Below are positions 23,701 to 31,759 of a DNA stretch of 64,000 bases, piece after piece. The DNA is from Sabellastarte sp. h YS-2021 (taxonomy: Eukaryota > Annelida > Polychaeta > Sabellida > Sabellidae). The DNA lies in assembly GCA_964017235.1 (NCBI GenBank), contig OZ024930.1, positions 155,682,221 through 155,746,220 on the forward strand. Reading direction: 5' to 3'. The first letter of the stretch is position 1; every line of letters starts with the position of its first letter. Made by a program: the position numbers and the translations under genes. The notes beneath the pieces were generated by a model that saw only the letters and a list, made by a program, of their open reading frames with translations, did no database searches and was not told the origin of the DNA.

Positions 23701-26700
23701 TGGCAATGAGCCAGCGAGCGATAATACCGAAGTTTGCGAACATCGTCCCAGCACTACTTACAGATGATAAAAAAATCTCTTATAGAACCAACTGTTGTGA
23801 AATCTGGTTACATCATAGAAGAAACCCATGTCACTTTTAGTCATTGGTCCAATACAGTTGACTAATTTTACTCTGGTTTAAATCAGTGATATGACGATAG
23901 CATATTTAGCCTAGTGTATCCTGATTATGAAAAACCATTTTAAATTTGGAAGACAGAAAATGGTACGATTTTAGTGTTCTGGCAATGCAACAATGGACTC
24001 AATGAAGGTTGAAATTATTTTACATTTATTAGTGGTGTGAACAGTAAACCGGTATACCGCATTTCGTTTCGTTTAGGTAGAAATGATGAAATCCGCAAAG
24101 AATATTTAAGAACCGGTTATCGAAAACGTCATAATACTTTGCTTTCTACTGGTTAATACTTCATCAAAACAATAAAGAATGTATATATTTGAGGAAACAT
24201 CTTGCCTTTTTACTTTATATTCATGGTAAATGAAGTTTACAAACTTCAAAGTATCTCAGGAATGCATATTTCCTCCTGACAATATAACTCATGTACGCTT
24301 GTGTAAAACTTTTTACCATATCAATGCACACCATCAAAATCCTGGATTTTGTTCGGTTTCAAAGCCCCGAAAACCAGTTTTTATTTTCAGAACCGGTCCG
24401 ACCACTAACATATATATATATATTGCAGTATTTTAATATTTTTAGTTTTCCCACAATTTTATGTTCAATCGACATGCCAGTAATAATATTTTGGTATTTC
24501 AACTAAATGGTCTCAATACTGTAAACCAGTAATATACATTATCATCCAACATATACCAGTATCACGTTTATGTGAATTTTTTTTTTTTTTTTTTTTCAAA
24601 AGTTACCTCCTCCACCTGTTCCTTCCTTGAGACCCTGTATTCCATGCCTGTCATAGGTGTCTCTCTTTTCTGGATTTGTTAATACTTCATAAGCAAAACT
24701 GATTTCTTTAAACTATAAAATACAAATTTGTCAATTTATTAAAGGAAACTATAAAATACAAATTCGTCAATTTATTAAAGGAAACTATAAAATACAAATT
24801 TGTCAATTTATTAAAGGAAACTATAAATACAAATTCGTCAATTTATTAAAGGAAACAGTCTAAAATACTTTAAAAACATGCGGCTATTGAGATACCTAAG
24901 GAAAGGTAACTGTAAATATTATGAAATTGTCAGTAACAATGATGAATCAATGTGTACTAGTGATTAACTACCAAAACCAGCAACAACAAAAATATTATGA
25001 TGGAAGCAATTTTTACCTTATCTCCCGCTTCAGGGTTTTTATCTGGATGAAACTCCTTTGCTAACCTATGATAGGCCTGAAAAATATACAAAACATATGC
25101 ATTAGAATTTCTTGTCTATAGTTATCCTTGGAGGAGCATAATTTTGTGGGTTGGTTGGAACATATCAAAGTAATAGTTATTAATTGGCATTAGCCACGGA
25201 GATATTAGCCTCATCTGTCAGATACTGTCTAACCTGCCTGGGATCAAGCATCTCAATGAAGCAATTCTTATAAATATTGCAATCACAGTCAGCACAGGAA
25301 AAATTTGGTGATTAGACTGGCTCCTTCAAAGTCCTTACCAACATCAATTCTATGCATACAGCTAAGCAAGTGAAGTTTGTCATCCCATTGAAGTTCATCA
25401 CTTACATTTTATGATAAGATTTCAAATTTTTTACTGTGACTTTCCACTTATTTAAACATGGATATTATTGCTCTTTTGCATCTTGTCACAATGTTATATA
25501 TTATGATTTGGATGGCAAAATATCATACTTGAATGAACAGGTCTGTGTAAAACACACGGGATATATGGGACGAGACACCTTATTTTCAAAATTAACTAGA
25601 AAAAGGTTTTTGCTGACAAAAACGAGTGGCCTGGATGGAGACTTGGGTTAATAAAACTGTAGTGGTTGCACTTTGAGACTGTAAGCAGAATGTAAGCTTT
25701 ACTGTGTTTTGTATCTGATGAAAAAGTGGATTATTTAAAAATTGTAGCAGTTGCAGTATCAAACTGTAAGCAGAATGTCAGCTATTACTTCCAGAAGGAT
25801 CCACTTCCATGAACCTAAATATAAATGTCCTTGTTTGAATTGTTTACCCCCAAGAAGATTTACTTTAAGCATACCCCTTAATGAAAGGAAATGAATACAT
25901 CTTGATATCCCTTATCAACCTTTTCACTCAGTGTGCTCAAGGGGATGAATAGCAGTGCACAGCAGGCCATAAGTGAGTCAGTGGGACTTGCTATGAATGT
26001 GCCTCCAGATAGATATCACACAAAAGCAAATACAGAGTTGGATGAGAAGGAAAGAGACAAGATGCCATAACTTTATAAACAGTAGGAGCTTAGCTTTGCC
26101 AGATAACAGAAATGTTGTTTTAAGTATACATGTGCCAGGTGTGGTTTTAAAAAGTCTAAAAATAAATGGGGTGGGAGCAAGAACTATATATTTATAAGGT
26201 CATAAAAATCTTCCTTAAGCTTAATCAATGTGTTAAGTTGAACTGATGTTATTGAACAGTAAGTCAGTTGGCGGCTGAAAACCCTCCTTTTTACTTCAAG
26301 ATAGCCATGATTGTACTTGTATTGGAACTCCAAGGTGGAAAGAAAATAAGAATGTACCTATTGTCATTTTTAATTAGTGTGCAAAATTTAACTGAGGTAA
26401 GCTGAACAATATGATAGCTGGAGATGAAAAAGAGGCCAAGGCCCGCTGCTTACTGCCAAAAGTGGCAGGAAAACGATTTTTGCAAAAAGCCGTTAGTAGA
26501 CTCTGCAGACACCCTAATGGTAAAAAATTTTGTCGAAATCGCTCTAGCTCGCTCCATTTCTGAAATGAACGCGTTTTTGCATTTATACAGAAATTCAAGA
26601 TGGCCACCAAAAGTGGTGGGAAAAAGAGTTTTGGGTAACGTCACCAGTAGACTCTACAGATACCCTGTGGGTCAAAAATTTTGTTGAAATCGCTCTATCT

Positions 26701-29700
26701 CACTCCGCTTCCGAGATAAACTAGTTTTTGCATTTAACGCAGAAATTCAAGATGGCCGCCAAAATTGGCGGGAAAATGGTTTTTTGTTTTCAAAAAGAGT
26801 CTGAAGATACCCTGTGGGTCAAAAATTTTGTCGTAACTGCTCTATCTCGCTCCATTTCCGAGATTAACATATTTTTGTGTTTTACACAGAAATTCAAGAT
26901 GGCCGCCAAAAGTGGCGGGAAAACGATTTCTGCGAAAAGTTGCCAGGACATTCAGCAGATACCCTGTTGGTCAAAAATTTTGTTGAAATCGCTCTATCTC
27001 ACTCCATTTCTGAGATAAACGCGTTTTTGCTTTTTCAGCGTTAAGAAAAATCATGGCGTTTAGTTAATCGTTAATAAGTCAGCCATTTTGTACTTGATCA
27101 ATTCTAAAAGTTAATGATGTCCAGACATCTATATAACGAATCTACTTGCAAAATTTCATGTGAATAGGTGAAGCGCTTTTTAAGTTATCATCTGGACAAG
27201 CACACCCTTTTGAAAAACATGTTTTTGGTCATGTGACTTCTCTGATTGGTTGAAAAACAATCCAATCAAAATGCAATGAGGAAACATGATAGTCCTCTAC
27301 CTGAGGAAGCTCAATACCAAATTTTAAAAAAATTGGTGCAGTAGTTTCTGAGGAGAAGAGGCTGGAAAAATTGTTGACGACGCTGACGAAGATGACACCA
27401 ACCCATGCTAATAGCTTATGGCCAATGGCCAGTAAGCTAAAAACTCCAAATTTTCACTGCTGGGTGGCCATAAGTTCATTAATATTGGGACTTTAAGGTG
27501 ACCATAAAATAAGAATGTCCCTTTTGTCATCCTTTATAAGTGTAAAAAGTTTAGCTGAGGTCAGTTGAACAAGATAGCTGTAGGCTGAAAACTTCCTTTT
27601 CTCACTGTAAGGAGACGATAACTTCATTCATATTGGGACTTTAAGGTGACCATAAAATCAGAATATCCCTTCTGACAACCTTTATAAATGTGCCAAGTTT
27701 TATTTTAAAAATTTAAACATTAACTGAGCTTAGGGCTGAAAAACCCTATATTTTAAGTTTAAGATGACCATAACATTATTAATATTTAAATCATTCAGTA
27801 GTAAGAGTCTTCTTTTGATCTACCTCAATATCAATATAAGTTAGATTATAAAAAAAATGAAAAAATAAAGGTCAAACAAGGATAGCCAAACTTAAAAGTG
27901 CTTAAAACTCGCTTATTATTGGTCCTAGACGTTTGGGATGGTAAACAGACATATAGGAAATCATGGGCTGGGAAAATGAAAAGCTCTCAAGGCACCAAAG
28001 GAGTGACTACAAGAAAGTGAGTCAAAGCATAAACAAAGAATGGGATGATTTTAACCAGGGCCACATCAGCAGTCTTCAGCTTCTGACCTCTGCTTCAAAA
28101 ATATATGGACCAGTGGAAGAGGATGGGACACAACAACCAGAAATATAGGAATGTTAGTGTTTGATTAAAATGTACCAGAAGTCACTTTAAGTGACATGCA
28201 TCTGTTATATCCTTTTTGTTGTTTTTGAACTCTCTGTATCTTTTTATTGTCTTGTAGCATTATCAACTTAAGATAGTTTTATTTCTTATAATAACATGTA
28301 TTTTTTTAATCTTTTTGAACTTTTTGTTCTTTTTGTATTCTCTGTATCTTTTTATCGTCTTGTAGCATTGTCAACTTACGATAATTTTAATTCTTATAAC
28401 ACATATTTTTTTAATTTGCCTTTTAATCTAATAGTCTTCTTTTCAGTGTCAACATACAATAATCTAATAACCAATCAGCAATTTTTTTTATATTTGTCTA
28501 TCTCTTTTGCATCTTCTATCAAAGGTTACCGCTAAACTTCCAGAATACCAACCGCTACCCTTCCAAATAAACCGCTAAACTTCCATACTCCTTTATGGGG
28601 TTCACTGGTTCAGCAGCAATGGGCTAATTTCACAGAATGCATAAAAAATTATCCAATACAACACTTAAATAAATGTCGTTAAACTAAACTACATGTTTGT
28701 GTTATGTTATGTCGCGTTCAGAAGGCCCGTACACACGACCTGCGAGTACCCACCAGTGGAAAGTTTTGACCGTTCTTAACAATTCACCGCCTCTGTTTAT
28801 GTGTGTATGTAAGCAAACACAAATCATAAAGAGAAAGAAAATAAAGAGATCACAATATTTCGCTATCCACCATGCAAAAGTAGATATATATTTCATTTGT
28901 TATACATTCTGAGGTTATTTATCAAAATCCTGAGTACGAAACACTTCATTTAACATAACGAAAGCATGTGTATTCTGCATCTTTGTCATTACTGCTCAGC
29001 CAGTGAAGTTCGTCACCCACATTTTATGACAATATTAAAGAGTTTTTACTGTCCAGTCACGGCATATATGTATACCTTGCCGTTGAAAGAAGCTATTCCA
29101 TTTCTTTAAATGTGAATATTGCCTGTCCTTAAGCATTTTTACGGCAAGTGACAAAATTCACTGGCCGACCAGTAGAGGTGAAGGTCAAAGTTTGGAAAGC
29201 CTCTGGAGGCACCCAACTCACCAGTCGTATATATGACCCATGAGACCGTTCTTGACCAATTTACAGGCTGCGAGGTCGTGTTTACGGCCGGTGTGAACAC
29301 TACTGTTCAGCCAGTGAAGTTCGTCACCCCAGTATACCTTGCCGTAGATGTGGTTACCTTGGCTCTACTTGCGTGTAGAGCCGTGGCACGACCCCACATA
29401 AAACTAGAGATTTGAATAAAACACAAACACCGTAAAAATTATACACACAACTGTTTCCACAACTATTTTGTTACATATTAACCTCAACAGTCAGTCAACA
29501 TGCAAACATATTTGACAAAAAATAAATTATATTTCCTCATTTTCAATACTTTTTGGACCATTTCTCCAAAAATTTGAAAATGCTCTTGTTATAAAAGCTG
29601 CATAAAATAGCATATCCTTGCACGTCCAATTATCAACCACGTAAGCATGAAAATCGACAATAAATAATATGAAATAACATACATTTGCATATATCCAGTT

Positions 29701-30698
29701 GGTTGTTGTCATATTAGGTTATCCATCTATTGATATGTATATATCCCGGTTTGATATGATAGTTTGCACAGAAACTACAACTAATTCAAAGGAACAAGAA
29801 TAATTAGGCACTAGAACAGAAATATGTAGAAAACAAGTACATGTGAGGTCTGTCCCTCGCCATTGTGTCCATCATGGCGACGGGACAGAAACTCTGTCTA
29901 TTATGTGACCTGAGAAAGGAAAAATTGCTCCCGGTCGATAATAGGAAGTGGTTGATAATGGGACGTGCGGCGATATATATTATACTGCTTCTAGGCATAA
30001 GTTGGCCGCGGTCATAAGTTGGCCACCACTCATTTAAATGTGTCAAACAGACAAATGTGTGGTTGCACAGGGTTTAAAAGTTTTCTTTATCATAAATCTT
30101 ATTATAATAGACCATTCAATAATGATACAGGGCTTTAGATTTATAGAAACTTCAAAATATGATGATGGTGGCCAACTTATGCCTAGAAGCAGTACACATT
30201 TTGTATTTGTTGTGTCCTTGGCTTAATATAAACTGCTTTTAAATACATCAAACCATTTTGAGTCATTTTATCAAGTTTTATTCAACAGAAAATGATTTTT
30301 TGCAAATCTCTAGTTTTACGTGGGATAGTGCCACGGCTCTACACGCAAGTAAAGTAGAGCCGAGGTAACCACGTCTAACCTTGCCGTTGAAAGAAGCTAT
30401 TCCATTTATATAAATGTGAATATTGCCTGTCCTTGAGCGTTTTTACGGCAGGTGACGAACTTCAATTGGGTGACGAAATTCACTGGCCAACCAGTACATT
30501 ATTTTCGTTTCTATGACATTTACTTTGAGGGTCAGGTAATTTGATCCGGGAAAAAAAAGAATATTAACTGAGGTGGTTAAGAACACATCGGACGATTTCA
30601 AATGAAAGGGATCTCTAGGAATTTTCTACCTTTTTAATATCACCAGTTCCAGCATTTTTAGATACGCCTAATAACGAATAAAGGTCTGGTTCAGACAT
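8610..30698 (-). CDS. DNAJA2: DnaJ homolog subfamily A member 2-type co-chaperone, ten exons
   Basis: Type I Hsp40: it delivers unfolded clients to cytosolic Hsp70 and stimulates its ATPase. The spliced product is 405 residues (human DNAJA2 is 412). Visible parts are a J domain (about 5-68) with HPD at 33-35, a Gly/Phe-rich linker with FGG repeats (about 75-103), a basic RHRRRRGED segment, a zinc finger with four cysteine pairs (C141/C144, C157/C160, C184/C187, C200/C203), two C-terminal substrate-binding domains (motifs [28 protein letters not shown]) and an acidic tail ending CAHQ. The CAHQ end is the CaaX-type prenylation site known in this family and favours DNAJA2 over A1/A4. The start was chosen because [12 protein letters not shown] lies directly before the J helix and has A at -3. 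All nine introns are GT-AG. Exons join as 23 codons, 20 codons, then 106, 121, 81, 134, 143, 199, 128 and 177 nt (1218 nt in all). Introns are 5553, 304, 6496, 272, 4784, 329, 1485, 678 and 970 nt, and the long ones are swollen by transposons. No frameshift or lost residue was seen. Confidence 0.96.
9757..9884 (-). CDS. DNAJA2: DNAJA2 exon 9 (CTD II)
   Basis: Encodes [40 protein letters not shown] and LK, with the family signature [12 protein letters not shown]. The acceptor is TTTCAG (AG 9886-9885), the donor GTAAGA at 9756. It ends in phase 0. Confidence 0.95.
9885..10562 (-). other. DNAJA2 intron 8, no element recognised
   Basis: GTAAAT...TTTCAG intron of 678 nt. AT-rich, with an AAACAAACAAACAAACA run near 10420. 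No transposon ends or coding segments were identified. Confidence 0.5.
10563..10761 (-). CDS. DNAJA2: DNAJA2 exon 8 (CTD I-II)
   Basis: Encodes [59 protein letters not shown] and KGKVIEP, the most conserved part of the substrate-binding domains. The acceptor TTTTTTAG ends at 10762; the donor GTAAAT begins at 10562. Confidence 0.95.
11228..12222 (+). pseudogene. 5'-truncated LINE remnant: C-terminal part of a reverse transcriptase
   Basis: In one frame, broken by a TAA at 11432-11434, it encodes the thumb/C-terminal region of a CR1/L2/jockey-type LINE polymerase. Recognisable text is [67 protein letters not shown] and [20 protein letters not shown]. The palm (FADD) part is missing, so it was dead on arrival. 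The 3' end has GCGCTATAAAAGTGCTATTA and a short ATTAGAATTAGAATA tail. It lies in DNAJA2 intron 7 on the opposite strand, ending about 25 bp from the exon 7 donor. Clade assignment is by motif memory only. Confidence 0.85.
12247..12389 (-). CDS. DNAJA2: DNAJA2 exon 7 (fourth zinc motif, CTD I)
   Basis: Encodes [20 protein letters not shown] then [18 protein letters not shown] and PFRGEGDQA. The fourth motif is CKECKGKK, lacking the final G as in vertebrate DNAJA2. The acceptor is TGCAG, the donor GTAAGG at 12246. A LINE remnant on the other strand ends about 25 bp inside the following intron. Confidence 0.95.
12719..12852 (-). CDS. DNAJA2: DNAJA2 exon 6 (zinc-finger core)
   Basis: Encodes [38 protein letters not shown] and CPDCKGE. 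It carries the second and third CxxCxGxG motifs. The acceptor TTTTAG ends at 12853 and the donor GTGAGT begins at 12718. Confidence 0.95.
13675..17217 (+). mobile_element. Family-A hairpin-ended element, copy 2 (in DNAJA2 intron 5)
   Basis: Nearly collinear and nearly identical to 4864-8138: same CTAGATTGGGCCAACTC start, 5' motif ATATCCCCAGAC (13701-13712), about 350-bp tandem repeat, TTATCGCGTCCA, CGG tract (four GGC against nine) and hairpin end. One base of the 3' arm is changed (TTCTGGGGATAT). Removing the hAT MITE at 16711-16975 and its 8-bp duplication leaves 3270 bp against 3275. Left flank A, right flank T. Low divergence means recent activity or recent segmental copying; flanks outside the element differ, which favours transposition. 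Confidence 0.75.
16711..16975. mobile_element. hAT-type MITE (265 bp) inside family-A copy 2
   Basis: Starts TAGGGCTGCCACGAGTAGTA and ends ACTCTGTGGCAGCCCTA, giving an imperfect terminal inverted repeat. It is flanked by 8-bp target duplications GCTCTAAG (16703-16710) and GCTCTATG (16976-16983). The intact family-A copy 1 shows the empty site near 7883. It has GAGTACTC-rich subterminal repeats and no coding capacity. Confidence 0.9.
17231..17596. mobile_element. hAT-type MITE (366 bp), DNAJA2 intron 5
   Basis: Begins TAGGGCTGGGAGTGG and ends TGTTTGCAGCCCTA. The 8-bp flanks are ATTAAGTG (17223-17230) and ATCAAGTG (17597-17604). The ends match the MITE at 16711. The right end is 40 bp from exon 5, within reach of the splice donor context. 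Confidence 0.8.
17637..17717 (-). CDS. DNAJA2: DNAJA2 exon 5 (first zinc cysteines)
   Basis: Encodes [19 protein letters not shown] then IICPKCN. The first CxxC pair (residues 141/144) is at the 3' end. The acceptor is TTTTTAG, the donor GTAAGT. A hAT MITE ends 40 bp inside the following intron (17596). Confidence 0.94.
17990..18110 (-). CDS. DNAJA2: DNAJA2 exon 4 (G/F linker)
   Basis: Completes a Gly codon, then encodes [20 protein letters not shown] and the basic [14 protein letters not shown] segment. The acceptor GTTTAG ends at 18111 and the donor GTAATA begins at 17989. The duplicated LFGG motif is a short internal repeat in the linker. Confidence 0.94.
18298..18395 (-). repeat. Dispersed repeat, copy 1
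   Basis: On the minus strand it contains ATGGTGTTGAAAACTATTTC and GGCATCTCTATTGCTATTTT. Related copies are at 19012-19100 (minus) and 52090-52197 (plus), the last abutting the DIRS left end. Function unknown. Confidence 0.55.
18422..19003 (+). mobile_element. Family-B element 3' part (four units and degraded hairpin)
   Basis: Diverged 145-150 bp units anchored by CACACCTACACC and CAAGATTTTAAAGGTCAAGG-type text, ending in GGGTGAAAACAATACCC and a degenerate hairpin near 18969-18999. Contains multiple AGGTCA half-sites. Not coding. Confidence 0.55.
19012..19100 (-). repeat. Dispersed repeat, copy 2
   Basis: Same family as 18298-18395: minus-strand ATGGTGTTGAAAACTATTTT and GGCATCTCCAATGCTATTTT. 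It sits immediately after a family-B hairpin, as copy 1 sits immediately before a B body. Confidence 0.5.
19425..22412 (+). mobile_element. Family-E hairpin-ended element (complete, 2988 bp)
   Basis: Begins CTAGACCTAGCG after an A. A short stem (GCATCGG-AGAA-CCGATGC) follows, then TTGTATCCACCG at 19457-19468, the exact inverted copy of CGGTGGATACAA at 22401-22412, the distal arm of the 3' hairpin. The body is a 146-bp minisatellite (19530-22020) plus a unique 3' portion with AAGATATCCTGCAAATTTGG and a CGG tract (about 22355-22365). No ORF of a transposase was seen; long open frames come from the repeat. It lies within DNAJA2 intron 3. Confidence 0.75.
19530..22020 (+). repeat. 146-bp minisatellite, about 17 units, with a 440-bp higher-order duplication
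   Basis: TTGACCTTGAAGGAGG-type starts recur about every 146-147 bp from 19548 to 21893. A block of three units is duplicated with a 440-bp offset: the rare variant TATGCTCGTTTACC occurs at about 21081 and again at 21521. Each unit holds TTTGACCTTGA and CCCAAGGTCAAAT. Overlapping open frames of 60-170 codons on both strands are artefacts. Confidence 0.9.
23245..23756. mobile_element. hAT-type MITE (512 bp), DNAJA2 intron 3
   Basis: Ends are TAGTGCTGGGA and its inverse TCCCAGCACTA. It is flanked by perfect 8-bp duplications CTTACAGA at 23237-23244 and 23757-23764. AT-rich interior without coding potential. Confidence 0.92.
24030..24407. mobile_element. hAT-type MITE (378 bp), DNAJA2 intron 3
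   Basis: Starts TAGTGGTGTGAACAG and ends CGGTCCGACCACTA. The 8-bp flanks are ACATTTAT (24022-24029) and ACATATAT (24408-24415). Interior has several AACCGGT-like motifs near both ends. Not coding. Confidence 0.8.
24607..24712 (-). CDS. DNAJA2: DNAJA2 exon 3 (residues 44-78 plus 1 nt)
   Basis: Encodes [20 protein letters not shown] and [16 protein letters not shown]-domain helices III-IV and the start of the Gly-rich linker. The acceptor ATAG sits at the edge of a 36-bp tandem repeat, so copies of the acceptor recur upstream. The donor GT is at 24606-24605 and the exon ends in phase 1. Confidence 0.95.
24710..24852 (-). repeat. 36-bp tandem repeat (four units) carrying the intron 2 acceptor
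   Basis: Units at 24710-24745, 24746-24781, 24782-24817 and 24818-24852 (35 bp). On the minus strand each ends TATTTTATAGTTT or close to it, so the real exon 3 acceptor (AG at 24714-24713) has up to three look-alikes at 36-nt steps upstream. Confidence 0.9.
25017..25076 (-). CDS. DNAJA2: DNAJA2 exon 2 (residues 24-43, HPD loop)
   Basis: Sixty bases encode [20 protein letters not shown], helix II and the HPD loop that contacts Hsp70. The acceptor is TTTTTCAG (AG at 25078-25077) and the donor GTAAAA starts at 25016. Phase 0 at both ends. Confidence 0.95.
25350..25480 (+). repeat. Degenerate copy of the GTGAAGTTCGTCACCC repeat
   Basis: Resembles 28995-29175 and 30377-30500: AGCAAGTGAAGTTTGTCATCC, then a fragment of ACATTTTATGA, TTTTTACTGTG and ATTTAAACATGGATATT. 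Function unknown; in DNAJA2 intron 1. Confidence 0.4.
26290..27440 (+). mobile_element. Family-F hairpin-ended element, 3' portion (DNAJA2 intron 1)
   Basis: Four units of a repeat with AAGATGGCCGCCAAAA and CGCTCTATCTC (the inverse of the 58320-60270 array), a linker with GGTCATGTGACTTCTCTGAT matching the inverse of 58100-58180, then a hairpin at 27412-27439 with stem TAGCTTA/TAAGCTA and GGCC/GGCC. The 5' end was not located. Confidence 0.5.
27441..27860 (+). repeat. About 170-bp repeat, two to three units
   Basis: Units share ATTGGGACTTTAAGGTGACC and GTTTAGCTGAGGTCAGTTGA. Related monomers occur near 5800-5960 and 26310-26420 and inverted at 63700-63920, so the module is shared between families. 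Confidence 0.55.
27867..27976 (-). repeat. Isolated family-E monomer
   Basis: A single inverted copy of the 146-bp unit: GGTCAAACAAGGATAGCC, then CGCTTATTATTGGTCCTAGA and GGAAATCATGGGCTGGGA. Confidence 0.7.
27977..28727. other. AT-rich intronic stretch, nothing recognised
   Basis: Part of DNAJA2 intron 1. It has two diverged copies of TCTTTTTGTATTCTCTGTATC-like text near 28220-28350 and a CCGCTAAACTTCCA repeat near 28530-28580. No coding similarity recognised. Confidence 0.4.
28728..28990 (+). repeat. Family-D dispersed repeat, uninterrupted copy
   Basis: Runs from GGAAAGTTTTGACCGTTCTT and CAATTCACCGCCT through CACAATATTTCGCTATCCAC to AAAGCATGTGTATTCTGCAT. It matches 48064-48118, 49483-49619 and 50102-50170, so it supplies the empty sites for the two transposons there. 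Confidence 0.75.
28995..29175 (+). repeat. Dispersed repeat with GTGAAGTTCGTCACCC
   Basis: Contains CAGCCAGTGAAGTTCGTCAC, CCTTGCCGTTGAAAGAAGCT and TTTTTACGGCAAGTGAC. A second copy begins at 29303 and is split by the MULE-like element at 29346-30376, resuming at 30377-30500. Confidence 0.65.
29346..30376. mobile_element. MULE-like TIR element (1031 bp), DNAJA2 intron 1
   Basis: Inverted ends of about 70 bp begin AGATGTGGTTACC (left) and AGACGTGGTTACC (right, read inward) and include a hairpin GGCTCTAC/GTAGAGCC and AAAACTAGAGATTTG. The flanks carry a 10-bp duplication ACCTTGCCGT (29336-29345 and 30378-30387). Long inverted ends and a 9-11 bp duplication fit Mutator-like MITEs. No transposase. 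Another copy of one end is at 47645-47765. Confidence 0.7.
29985..30192. mobile_element. TA-flanked MITE (208 bp) nested in the MULE-like element
   Basis: The ends CTGCTTCTAGGCATAAGTTG and the exact inverse are flanked by TA on both sides (29983-29984, 30193-30194). An internal second copy of CATAAGTTGGCCACCA lies near the left end. TA duplication and short TIRs fit a mariner-like MITE. Confidence 0.8.
30630..30698 (-). CDS. DNAJA2: DNAJA2 exon 1 (residues 1-23)
   Basis: Encodes [19 protein letters not shown] and DIKK, helix I of the J domain. ATG is at 30698-30696; the donor GT lies at 30629-30628 after AAAAAG. It ends in phase 0. No upstream in-frame coding is needed to complete the J domain. 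Confidence 0.93.
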
Positions 30699-30900
30699 TT
30701 TAATACTTTTTCGTCTCTCTTTTTTCCTTGTGGAGAAAACGGAAGTTGGACACAAGAAAGCACGAGGCGAATACTAATCCTCTGCAACCTAGGGTTTTGT
30801 CAAATCATTAAAATCTAAAAACCGCAAAAATAGAAGTCTGAAATCTAGTTGTCAATTTTATTTGTACACATATCAAATCTAGGAGCATCTTACTCATGCT
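30699..30900 (-). promoter_or_regulatory. Probable 5' UTR / proximal promoter of DNAJA2
   Basis: The 200 bases upstream of the start codon are free of recognised repeats. They hold an ETS-type ACGGAAGT (30739-30746 on the plus strand) and a pyrimidine-rich tract on the plus strand at 30711-30727. No TATA box, CpG island or clear heat-shock element array was seen. Placement rests only on position upstream of exon 1. Confidence 0.25.
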
Positions 30901-31500
30901 GGAAACTTACATACACGTGTAAAAATTTCATCTTCATTTTTTGCATAAAAATAACAATCCTCCTCAATAAGGTTATGAACTTTTTATTGTTGAAAACCAC
31001 AGGTTTTATATGGAATATTATGATCTCAAATCTTATTGCAACTCTACTACATATTTTAATTTGACAGAAATTATGTAGTGCTGGTCATGCATCAAGTTAT
31101 CTGCATTTAATTTATAGTTTACTTTTACCTTTATATTTCATGTAAATTTCTCAGCATTTCTTACCTTTAAACTTACTATCTTATTTTTCTTATTTTTTTT
31201 TCATTTTGTTTGTGAATCCTAGACATAATTTTTTTTGCTTAAAGTTCTCTCGTTTATAAAGTTTATTACTGGAAAGCTAACCTAATAAGCCAGACTCAGT
31301 AAATAGTCAACATTAAAAAAAACACAATACTTTAACTTACAGTTTAATGTCTGTCAGCAAGTATAAAGCTTTATGAAGCTGACAAATGTGAATCCAAATA
31401 GATCAATCAGAACATTAAATGTGGAAGCATTCAGGTAGCCCTATATGTGAATCTAAGTTTCTTCTGTATACTTGTAACAAATTACTCATTTTAAACACAC
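30901..31500. other. Intergenic AT-rich stretch upstream of DNAJA2
   Basis: No coding, RNA or transposon signal recognised on either strand. Confidence 0.4.
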
Positions 31501-31513
31501 ATACAGACAAAAA

Positions 31514-31746
31514 GGGACCATGGTGGCAGAGTGGTAACACTCTTGCCACCCACCTCTGAGGCCGGGGTTCGATTCCCGTCACAGCCTCAAGTGGGAAAGC
31601 TGGTAGTTGTTTCCGTTGGTCAGCAGTTTACAGTACAGAACCCTGATGAACTGTAGATACTGGTTTCCTCTGCCCTTCCAACTACCCATCATGATATGAC
31701 CTGTACAGTGTTGAAAGCAATGTAAAACCCCAAATAAATAAATACT
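31514..31746 (+). mobile_element. tRNA-derived SINE, full copy
   Basis: A tRNA-like head has an A box (TGGCAGAGTGG) and B box (GGTTCGATTCC), then a body with GTGGGAAAGCTGGTAGTTG, TTACAGTACAGAACCCT, CTGCCCTTCCAACTA and ATGACCTGTACAGTGTTGAA, ending in CCCCAAATAAATAAA. Perfect 13-bp target duplications ATACAGACAAAAA lie at 31501-31513 and 31747-31759. This is a retroposed element, not a tRNA gene. Confidence 0.92.
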
Positions 31747-31759
31747 ATACAGACAAAAA

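Noticed and set aside
25593-25640. AACTAGA as a possible 5' end of family F
   Set aside because: No inverse of the F hairpin arm (TAGCTTA...GGCC) follows within 100 nt, so the match is probably chance.
27963-28148. 61-codon frame with a protein-like composition
   Set aside because: It begins in an inverted family-E monomer, has no recognisable domain and no splice context.
28702-28896. Frames in 28697-28912 resembling those at 47896-48150
   Set aside because: Shared only because both are family-D repeat; stops and indels differ.
29395-29415. AAAACTAGAG in the MULE-like ends as a Helentron-like start
   Set aside because: The text is shared on both sides of the CTAGA in all three copies, so it is internal to a repeat and not a terminus.
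31514-31600. Possible tRNA gene (A and B boxes, cloverleaf-like)
   Set aside because: Followed by a SINE body and tail with 13-bp target duplications, and repeated at 60617.
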